64,000 bases of DNA from Nevskiaceae bacterium (GTDB lineage Bacteria > Pseudomonadota > Gammaproteobacteria > Nevskiales > Nevskiaceae). Both the position numbers and the translations under genes were made by a program. The stretch covers positions 124,001 to 188,000 of the forward strand of contig SCRT01000018.1 in the NCBI GenBank assembly GCA_004298465.1. The letters are read 5' to 3'. The notes beneath the pieces are model-generated. The model saw nothing but the letters and a program-made list of their open reading frames with translations, was not told where the DNA came from and ran no database searches. Each line of letters starts with the position of its first letter. The first letter of the stretch is position 1. Positions 39,479 through 46,944 of the stretch are shown here, one piece after another.

Positions 39479-40246
39479 ATGATGGTGGAAGCCGGGGTAC
39501 ACATATTGGTCATCGACGACGAGCCCGAAACCCTGGGGGCGTTGTCGGTTGCCCTGCGTGCACAGAATTGGCGGGTCAGTATCGCCACGGATGGCCGGCA
39601 GGGCTTTCAGCGTGCACAGGTACTGGCGCCGGATGTGATTCTTCTGGATGTGATGCCGGGGACAGATGGGCTGGTGGTCTGCCGGTTGTTGCGGGAATCG
39701 CCACGCACAGGTGATGTTCCAGTCATCTTCCTGTCCGCGGTAGGTACTGGCGAAGACCGTCTGCGAGGCTTGCAGGCGGGTGGGGCGGACTATGTGACGA
39801 AGCCGCTTCTCCCTGCGGAAGTCGTGGCGCGTATACGCGTTCAACTCCAACGCATCGCGCCAGCGATAGGCGTATCGCCGACTGGGCCCATGCCGCTGCT
39901 GTCGGACGGTGAACTCATCCTGCGCGCCGCCATGCGGTGGATCAGCGCCCACCTCGGCGAGTTGCCGCCATTGGCCGATCTTGCGTGCCAGGTCGGCACC
40001 CACGACAAGAAACTGTCCGCCATATTCCGGCAGTATCTCGGCATGACCGTATTCGCCTGGGTGCGCGAGGAGCGCCTGCGCGTCAGCCGCGAATGGCTGG
40101 CCGACTCCGAAATGAACATCCAGGATATTGCCGCCCAGGTTGGTTTTCACAGCGCCGCCAACTTCGCCACGGCGTTCCGGCAGCGTGTGGGCATGACACC
40201 AAGCCAGTTCCGCGAGAACGCCCGAAACGGCAATCCGGCAAGCTAA
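39479..40246 (+). CDS. Response regulator with AraC-type output domain
   Basis: 255 residues: a CheY-like receiver (1-120) with phosphoacceptor Asp57 in VILLDVMPG, acidic pocket DDEP (12-15) and conserved Lys in TKPL; then an AraC-type double HTH (about 155-250) with IQDIAAQVGFHSAANFATAF. Start ATG 39479 follows GGGGGAA. An ATG one codon later is equally possible. The hybrid sensor kinase starts 63 bp downstream and is the likely partner. Targets could include the pel operon 4 kb away, but that is inference. Confidence 0.9.
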   Translation: MMVEAGVHILVIDDEPETLGALSVALRAQNWRVSIATDGRQGFQRAQVLAPDVILLDVMPGTDGLVVCRLLRESPRTGDVPVIFLSAVGTGEDRLRGLQAGGADYVTKPLLPAEVVARIRVQLQRIAPAIGVSPTGPMPLLSDGELILRAAMRWISAHLGELPPLADLACQVGTHDKKLSAIFRQYLGMTVFAWVREERLRVSREWLADSEMNIQDIAAQVGFHSAANFATAFRQRVGMTPSQFRENARNGNPAS

Positions 40247-40309
40247 CCTGCCTTGTTCACGAGGCCGGGCCGACTGGCCACCTGGCCGCAAATAAGGACA
40301 ATATCGACC

Positions 40310-42073
40310 ATGGAAGCGCGCACACTGCTCTGGGTGGGCTCTTTCACCTATACCCTGACGGGTTGCCTGACCCTGGTGTCGGCCCTCCTCGGCCAGCGCA
40401 GCCGCATCTTGTTGTGGTATGCGATAGCCTGCCTGCTGGGTGGGCTGGCCTACATGATCGGGCTGTTACCGGGCCCTCGTTACTGGGGCTTGCTGTCGAT
40501 CTGGTTCTCGAACATCGCTTTGATCACGGCCTACGCCTGCCTGTGGACCAGTTTTCGCGCCTTTGCCGGCAAGGCGCCCGTGTGGCCCGGTTTGTATGTC
40601 GGTGGCGTCATCTGGGTGTGCCTTTGTTTGTGGCCCGTGTTCATGGGGTCGACCTATTTCCGGATTGTCGTGTTTTCAGCGCTGGCCATCGTCTATGCCG
40701 TGCTGTGTTGCTGGTCACTGATGCCGAATCTTCGCGAGGATCGGGGGGTGACCCTGTTCCTGCTCGCCATCCTCGTGGTGCACGGCTTGTTCTATATCGC
40801 GCGCATGATGCCGTGGCCGGACAACGGACCCACCTGGCTGGCACGGCCGGATTTCGCCGTGACCGTTCTCGAAAACATGCTCGCCATCAACTGCCTTGCC
40901 TACGGCATCCTGATCCTGGTGAACAATCGCGCGATGCGCCGCTACCAGGGTGCACTGGACGCGCGCCGCCATTTGCTGGGGCGCATCAGCCACGACCTGC
41001 GTTCACCACTGGCCGCCATGCTCGACAGCGCCCGGCTGTGGCGTGCGGGTGATACCCGTCGCGACTACCCGCGTCTGATCGAACGCCACGCCGGTCGGCA
41101 AATGGAACTGATCGACAAGCTGCTGGAATTCTCCGGCTCCGAGCTGGCGGCGGCCGAAGTCGATCCCATTCCCGACTATCTGTACGCCTTTCTCGACGAG
41201 GTTGCCGAAACCACGGAACTGGCCACCGAGCGCCACGGCAACCGTCTGCACCGCCACTTTGCAACTGATCTTCCTCCCGTGGTCATCGCCGACTTCTGCA
41301 GCCTGCACCGTGTGCTGACTAATCTGCTCGGCAACGCCGACAAATACACCCGCGGCAGCGACATTCACTTCACCGTCGAAAGGTTGACCACGGCCGAGCC
41401 CGGCAGCGCCCGCCTGCACTTCATCGTCGATGACAACGGCCCCGGCATGCCCGCGGAAGAGCGCCGGCGCATGCTGCAGCCCTTCATCCGTGGCCGCGGC
41501 GTCACCGGCATCGAAGGCAGTGGCCTGGGTCTGGCCATCGTCACCACCCTGCTTGAACGCATGAACGGCCATCTGGAAATGGGGGACTCCCCCACGGGCG
41601 GCAGCCGTTTCCACTTTGAACTGGTCTTGCCGCTGGCCGGCGAAAGTGACCTGGAACCGCTGCTGGAAGACGGCAGCTCCACCGATATCAATGGCAGCGG
41701 CTACACGATTCTGGTTGTGGATGACGATCAGCAGCAACGCGAAACGACCAGCGACCTGCTCAATGGCTACGGCTTCGACACCCTGGTCGCAGCCGACGGC
41801 CAAGCCGCCCTCGACCGGTTGCGACAACAACCCGTGGATCTCATCCTTACCGATCAGAGCATGGCCGGCCTCGACGGCTGGAGGCTGCTGCAGGCCGTCC
41901 GCAAGCGACAGCCCGGCCTGCCCATCATCCTGTACTCCGCCCTGCCGCCGCTGCGCCCGGCTCGACTGGATGGCGCCACTGCCTTCGACGCCACCGTGCT
42001 CAAGCCCGCCGTTGGCGCAAGCTTGTTGCAGAGGATCGCATTGCTGCTCGGTGAACCGACCGCCACTGCCTGA
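40310..42073 (+). CDS. Membrane hybrid sensor histidine kinase
   Basis: 587 residues from ATG 40310 (AAGGAC upstream). Seven or so membrane segments (1-205) resemble a 7TM sensor with no large periplasmic loop. A HisKA domain has the H-box GRISHDLRSPL (His228), followed by HATPase (NLLGNADKY N-box, DDNGPGMP, GSGLGLAI) and a C-terminal receiver with Asp515 in LILTDQSM and VLKP. A phosphorelay through its own receiver to the neighbouring AraC-type regulator is likely, though an Hpt protein would be needed and none is seen here. The signal is unknown. Confidence 0.9.
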   Translation: MEARTLLWVGSFTYTLTGCLTLVSALLGQRSRILLWYAIACLLGGLAYMIGLLPGPRYWGLLSIWFSNIALITAYACLWTSFRAFAGKAPVWPGLYVGGVIWVCLCLWPVFMGSTYFRIVVFSALAIVYAVLCCWSLMPNLREDRGVTLFLLAILVVHGLFYIARMMPWPDNGPTWLARPDFAVTVLENMLAINCLAYGILILVNNRAMRRYQGALDARRHLLGRISHDLRSPLAAMLDSARLWRAGDTRRDYPRLIERHAGRQMELIDKLLEFSGSELAAAEVDPIPDYLYAFLDEVAETTELATERHGNRLHRHFATDLPPVVIADFCSLHRVLTNLLGNADKYTRGSDIHFTVERLTTAEPGSARLHFIVDDNGPGMPAEERRRMLQPFIRGRGVTGIEGSGLGLAIVTTLLERMNGHLEMGDSPTGGSRFHFELVLPLAGESDLEPLLEDGSSTDINGSGYTILVVDDDQQQRETTSDLLNGYGFDTLVAADGQAALDRLRQQPVDLILTDQSMAGLDGWRLLQAVRKRQPGLPIILYSALPPLRPARLDGATAFDATVLKPAVGASLLQRIALLLGEPTATA

Positions 42074-42359
42074 GTCACATAGCGGTAGACATCGCCGCGT
42101 TCGCGAGGGCACGCGCCGAATGAACCGCTTGCACGAACATATCCAGGGGCAACGGCTTGAGCAGTACTCGCAGAGCGTCGTCAGACAACCGGCTGTCGGC
42201 CCGCAATCGTTCAGCGAATCAACCAGCCTGTGCACGGCATGTCGAATCCTGGCCAGTCATGCTTGCCGTCCGGTGGCGGCGTGCCATCCCGCCGTTGCGC
42301 ACAGCGGCATATATCCCGAAGCAGGGAAGAAAGAGGATGGTGCTTGGCGTAGTCAGGGT

Positions 42360-42914
42360 TTACCGATCTGGAGAGGGGCTGAAAATGGGGGCGAGCATCT
42401 CTACGATGACGGATGCGCCTTCGGGTGTGAGGCCATGCCCGAGCATGGCGGTCTTGAGCGCTTCCTGTAGGGGTAGAGGAATCGGGTAGTCGGCACGTTC
42501 CACAATTGGCTGCCACGATTTCTCGATCTGTCTGATGCGCGAGGTCAGTCCAGCGAATGAACTCTGGTGGCGAATCGCTGCCATCGAATCGGCAAGAGAT
42601 TCCTCGCGGATTGTGTATTGCTCGACAGGATGGTCAGTTTTGCGGCTGCTGCCCGCGCCGTTGGCGATCCATTCCATCCGATAGCCGCTCGTAATCGCCA
42701 GGCGAGCGATCGGTTCGAAGCTTGGTTTGCTCGATCCGCGGATATATCGTTTGAGCATGTCGACAGAGACCTGCATCGCTGCGGCAGCCTCTTTTTGAGT
42801 GCCGATAGCCTTCACAGCGACAGATATTCGCTCACCGAGCCGATCCGCGAGAATCGAACGTGACGCCTGATCCTCCGCAGAAGCATCCAGTCTGCCTAAG
42901 TGCTTAATCGCCAT
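42360..42914 (-). CDS. Phage CI-type repressor-like HTH protein
   Basis: 184 residues. The region from about 25 to 90 (AVKAIGTQKEAAAAMQVSVDMLKRYIRGSSKPSFEPIARL, quoted in pieces: KEAAAAMQVSVDMLKRYIRG) matches the bacteriophage CI repressor HTH pattern, including the trailing GYRMEWIANG. The C-terminal half is not the S24 peptidase domain of LexA-like repressors; no Ser/Lys dyad was found. It therefore looks like a truncated or domesticated phage regulator. A perfect inverted repeat sits 6 bp upstream of its ATG (42920-42937), which suggests autoregulation. No other phage genes are recognisable around it. Confidence 0.7.
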   Translation of the reverse strand: MAIKHLGRLDASAEDQASRSILADRLGERISVAVKAIGTQKEAAAAMQVSVDMLKRYIRGSSKPSFEPIARLAITSGYRMEWIANGAGSSRKTDHPVEQYTIREESLADSMAAIRHQSSFAGLTSRIRQIEKSWQPIVERADYPIPLPLQEALKTAMLGHGLTPEGASVIVEMLAPIFSPSPDR

Positions 42915-42919
42915 TTATA

Positions 42920-42937
42920 TAGTGCATTTGAGCACTA
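42920..42937. promoter_or_regulatory. Operator-like palindrome at repressor start
   Basis: TAGTGC-ATTTGA-GCACTA, a perfect 6-bp inverted repeat, lies just upstream of the CI-like gene start. A half-site match GTGCATTT recurs at 42975-42982. This spacing of a full site and a weaker one is typical of phage operator regions. Confidence 0.5.
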
Positions 42938-44013
42938 CTCGCGAGCCAAGCATGGCAAATATCTGCTTGACGTGGTGCATTTATTCTCATACACTTACTC
43001 TCATGGTGCAGATAAGCGTGCTCAGCAACAAACTGATGGCTGGACTCGGCAAGCATCGGGCCTGGGTCATCGCAAGTCATGCCGCAGGGCCGCAGTCTGG
43101 CCGAGGTAGCGGGGGACGCTGGGTATTTCGCCAGTGCTCGTTCGTACACACTGCACACACCGCTGTGCACGCGGTGCTGCCGATCGCTGCCCGCGATCTG
43201 CGACGCTGGGGTGCCCTGATGAAGACGTAGTGCACCCAATGAATCGGGCAGTGCGGAGCAGCCTGAGGCACGGCGCTTCGAAAAACGTTGTGCACATCGG
43301 GCTGCAGCGCTGTGACCACTAAAAGCTGGCCAGTGGAACATGTCAGATCAGTATGCAGCGGTTGTGAAGAAATTACGTGGTAATTCAGGATCTTCGAGAC
43401 AATCTTGATAGTTGTTTGGGCAGCGGACAGAGACGCTTAAGGCATACACCGGCACCCAGATTATGGGGTCATCGAGCCTTTTGATGGCGATCTGTGCACC
43501 CAGCGCCTGCGGCCTAAACGAGCACTTCTTAAATGGTAACAGCGTTGGCCCCGATCAACCAGTACGTCCAGCGTTCATGCCGGTTCACGAGGGAATCGAT
43601 GGGGCAATCGTGCGCATCTGCGCACCGTAGCGCCCCCGCATCTACTCCCATGGCGATTGACAGCCCCAGGAAATGCTGCCGTGAGGGTGATTTTGTGCCC
43701 GGCGCCGTCCGTTGGATCAAAACCGATACCACGAGCAAGTGAAGTGATTACGGCAAACGACAAAATCCACCTTTTGCTAAAGGTGACTCATGTCCTGAAA
43801 ACGAGACGTACGTTCCCATTTTTGGATGTTCCATTGCAGACAGGCAGACAGTATCATCCGCCGCCTTGCAGCCGTAATTGCGGCGGTGCAGCAACGCGGT
43901 GTGGTGTCGAGAAGGCAGCGGAGCATTCGCCCCGCAAGCTTCTCTGACAACCCTGAGCTTGTCTTGCGTTGCACATCGTAACGAAGGGATTCAGTTAGCC
44001 GAGCGGAGCGGGG
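42938..44013 (+). other. 1.1-kb non-coding, lower-GC stretch before pelA
   Basis: No ORF here has recognisable domains, and frames on both strands are short and broken. Base composition is visibly less GC-rich than the surrounding genes, in line with decayed foreign DNA, perhaps phage remnants associated with the CI-like repressor. The last 60 bp include the pelA ribosome-binding site (GGAG at 44005). No convincing sigma-70 promoter for pel was found. Confidence 0.5.
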
Positions 44014-46944
44014 ATGGGGTACCGGGACACAGACAGATGCCGTCGATTGCCCCCGATAGGGTCGCGTGGCCTGCGGCCCTATTGTGCGTGTCGCATGTGT
44101 TGTCGGCGGATGCTGCCGATTCTGCTGCTGCTGATTTTCGGCTTGCCGGTCGCCAACGGAGCAGCCAGCAACGCGGTTGGTTCCGATCCCGCGGCTGTGT
44201 CCGGCACGCCATCCATTACGTTCTACTACGGCAACGAGCCGCCGGTGAACATGCTGTCGCAGTTCGACTGGATCGTGGTGGAAGCCGCCGGCGTCAAGCC
44301 GCTGCAGCTTTCGCAGCTGCGGGCGCATGGCTCGGTCGTGTTCGCCTATGTCAGCCTTGGCGAGCAGGAACATTGGCGTTCCGGAGCCCAACCCTGTGGT
44401 GGCCAGTGTCCCACGCTCGGGCCGAACCGTGCGTGGGACACGTCCGTGATCGACCTGACCCAACCCGGCTGGTCGAACTACATCGTCAACCAGCGTATCG
44501 GTGCGCTGTGGAAGCAGGGCTATCGCGCGTTTTTCCTGGATACCCTGGACAGCTTCACGTTGTACGCGAAGGACAAGGCGCAGGTTGCCGCGCAGCGGGC
44601 GGCGCTGGCGGCCCTCATCCGGCGCATCCACGACACCTATCCGGGGGTCAAGCTGCTCCTGAACCGTGGATTCGATGTGTTGCCGGAGATCCACGATGTC
44701 GTCGCTGGGGTCGTCGCTGAGTCGCTGTTCCGGCAATGGGATGCGAGCGGCAAGGCCTACACGCCAGTGAGCCCGGCGGACAGCGAGTGGCTGCTCGGCA
44801 AGCTGCGGGAAGTCCAGCAGCGCTGGCACCTGCCGGTGGCGGTGATCGACTACCTACCGCCGAAGGATCGCGAGGCGTCGCGTGCGGACGCGCGCAGGAT
44901 CGCGGCGCTCGGCTTCACGCCGTGGGTGAGCAACGCCGCGCTCGACGAGATGGGGGTCGGCGCCATCGAGGCAATGCCGCGCGAAGTGCTGATGCTCTAC
45001 GAGCTGAGCGCGGACGATCCGACAGACGATGTCGCCAACCACGGCGTCAACCTCGATGCGGCGTTGCCGCTGGAGTACATGGGCTACGTGCCGGTCTATC
45101 ACGACATGGCGGACCCGCTGCCGGCCGACACGCTCACGGGCCGCTACGCCGGCATCGTCGCCTGGTTCCCCGACCGGGTGCGCCACGATCCGCACGCCTA
45201 CACCCGCTGGCTCCTCAAGCAGATGGACGATGGCGTGCCGGTGGCGTTCATCGGCGACCCGGGTGTGCCGCTCGCCGGTCCGCTGCTCGAGAAGATGGGG
45301 CTGAGGCTCGCCGCGAGCGTCGATGCCGGCCGCCTGCGCGTGCTTTCGCACGACGATTTACTCGGCTTCGAGACCTTCCCGCCAGTGGTACCGCCGGACG
45401 ACGGCGGCTACGTGCCCGTGCGCGCGGATGTCCACGCCCACCTGTGGCTGCAGGCGGGCCACGGCGAGCGCCTGTCGCCAGTGCTCACGGGCCCGTGGGG
45501 CGGCATTGCCCTCAACCCGTGGGTGCTGAATAGCTCGCCGCTGACGGATCAGGTGGACAACGGGGAAGGTGGCGGCAGCGGCATCCAGGACCGCTGGATT
45601 CTCGACCCCTTCAAATTCTTCCGTACCGCGCTGCATCTGCCCGACATGCCGGTGGTGGATGCCACCACCGAGAACGGCAGTCGTATCGCCACCGCGCACA
45701 TCGACGGCGACGGCTTCGCCAGCCGCGCGAACGTTCCCGGAACGCCGTTCGCCGGTCAGGTGATCCGTGACCGGATTCTCAAGCGCTTCGATTTCCCGAC
45801 CACTGTCTCAGTCATCACCGGGGCGATCCGTTCGGACGGGCTGTTTCCGGAGATCGCGCCGCAGTTGCAGGCACTGGCGCGCAGCATCTTCCGCCTGCGG
45901 AACGTCGAGATCGCCTCGCACACCTACAGCCATCCCTTCGATTGGCACGAGATGCAGCCCGGCATGGCTTCCGGGGCCCACAACTTGCCGCTCAAGGGCT
46001 ACCGTTACTCTCTCAAGCGCGAAATCGACGGCAGCGTGCGCTACATCGACACGCACCTGGCGCCGCCGGGCAAGCGCGTGAAAGTGCTGCTGTGGAGCGG
46101 CGACGCGCTGCCGCCAGCGCAGGCCGTGGCGATGACCGACGCGCTCGGCATTGCCAACATGAATGGCGGCGTGACCGACGTCACGTGGCGGAACCACAGC
46201 ATCACGAATGTGTCGCCGATGACGCGCCCGGCCGGAGCCTGGACCCAGGTTTACGCACCGGTCATCAACGACAACGTCTTCACCAACGGCTACAAGGGAC
46301 CGTACTGGGGTTTTGCGCGCGTGCTGCAGACCTTCGAGCTGACCGATATGCCGCGGCGACTCAAGCCCGTCACGATCTACTACCACTTCTTTTCCGGTAC
46401 GCGGCCGGGGGCGACGGATGCCATCGCCAAGGCCTACGAGTACGCGCTTTCACATCAAACGCTGCCGATGTTCGAGAGCGCCTATTACGCGTTGGTGATG
46501 GACTACCGCCGCATCGGCGTGGCGCGTGCGCTGGACGGGAGTTGGATCATCAGCGGCGCCACGCAGGACCGCACGCTGCGCCTCGGGCCGAATGAATGGC
46601 CAGATCTGGCGGCGTCGAAGGGCGTCGTCGGCGTGCGCACGATCCCGCAGGGAAACTACGTGGCGCTGTCGGGGGCCGACCGCGTAGTGCTGAAACTCCG
46701 CAGCGAGCCGCCGGAGCACCCGTATCTGCAGCGTGCCAACGGCCGTGTCGCGGCGTTCCGGCGCACGGACGGTGGTTTCGATTTGAAGTTGAAAGGCGAA
46801 GTGCCGCTTCGCGCCACGCTGGCCCAGGTCGGCGACTGCCGCGTGAGCGCGCCGGGCGCGCGCCAGACACGCCAGCCGGATAGTGGGGTGCAACTGGATT
46901 GGGGCAACAGGGAGACTGGCGATGCCACGGTCCTTTGCCGGTAA
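44014..46944 (+). CDS. pelA: PelA, periplasmic glycoside hydrolase and deacetylase
   Basis: Modifies the nascent Pel exopolysaccharide: hydrolyses and de-N-acetylates it before export. 976 residues. The start at 44014 has GGAG five bases upstream; a start at 44110 would give a shorter signal peptide (MLPILLLLIFGLPVANGA), and both are plausible. The N-terminal TIM-barrel hydrolase domain (about 65-290) has FLDTLDS and the probable catalytic glutamate in VVAESLF (Glu236). A central domain leads to the polysaccharide deacetylase domain, with HIDGDGF (about 562-568) and HTYSH (His636, His640) metal ligands. It overlaps pelB. Length and order match P. aeruginosa pelA. Confidence 0.93.
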   Translation: MGYRDTDRCRRLPPIGSRGLRPYCACRMCCRRMLPILLLLIFGLPVANGAASNAVGSDPAAVSGTPSITFYYGNEPPVNMLSQFDWIVVEAAGVKPLQLSQLRAHGSVVFAYVSLGEQEHWRSGAQPCGGQCPTLGPNRAWDTSVIDLTQPGWSNYIVNQRIGALWKQGYRAFFLDTLDSFTLYAKDKAQVAAQRAALAALIRRIHDTYPGVKLLLNRGFDVLPEIHDVVAGVVAESLFRQWDASGKAYTPVSPADSEWLLGKLREVQQRWHLPVAVIDYLPPKDREASRADARRIAALGFTPWVSNAALDEMGVGAIEAMPREVLMLYELSADDPTDDVANHGVNLDAALPLEYMGYVPVYHDMADPLPADTLTGRYAGIVAWFPDRVRHDPHAYTRWLLKQMDDGVPVAFIGDPGVPLAGPLLEKMGLRLAASVDAGRLRVLSHDDLLGFETFPPVVPPDDGGYVPVRADVHAHLWLQAGHGERLSPVLTGPWGGIALNPWVLNSSPLTDQVDNGEGGGSGIQDRWILDPFKFFRTALHLPDMPVVDATTENGSRIATAHIDGDGFASRANVPGTPFAGQVIRDRILKRFDFPTTVSVITGAIRSDGLFPEIAPQLQALARSIFRLRNVEIASHTYSHPFDWHEMQPGMASGAHNLPLKGYRYSLKREIDGSVRYIDTHLAPPGKRVKVLLWSGDALPPAQAVAMTDALGIANMNGGVTDVTWRNHSITNVSPMTRPAGAWTQVYAPVINDNVFTNGYKGPYWGFARVLQTFELTDMPRRLKPVTIYYHFFSGTRPGATDAIAKAYEYALSHQTLPMFESAYYALVMDYRRIGVARALDGSWIISGATQDRTLRLGPNEWPDLAASKGVVGVRTIPQGNYVALSGADRVVLKLRSEPPEHPYLQRANGRVAAFRRTDGGFDLKLKGEVPLRATLAQVGDCRVSAPGARQTRQPDSGVQLDWGNRETGDATVLCR

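Noticed and set aside
42075-42263. Minus-strand open segment after the hybrid kinase resembling the end of a receiver domain (VLLKPLPLDM)
   Set aside because: It has no start codon or aspartate site and is only about 60 codons; it may be a remnant or a chance similarity to a receiver end.
43657-43947. Plus-strand ORF of 96 codons in the decayed region
   Set aside because: No domain, no RBS, and overlapping frames on the other strand are equally long, so it does not stand out from noise.
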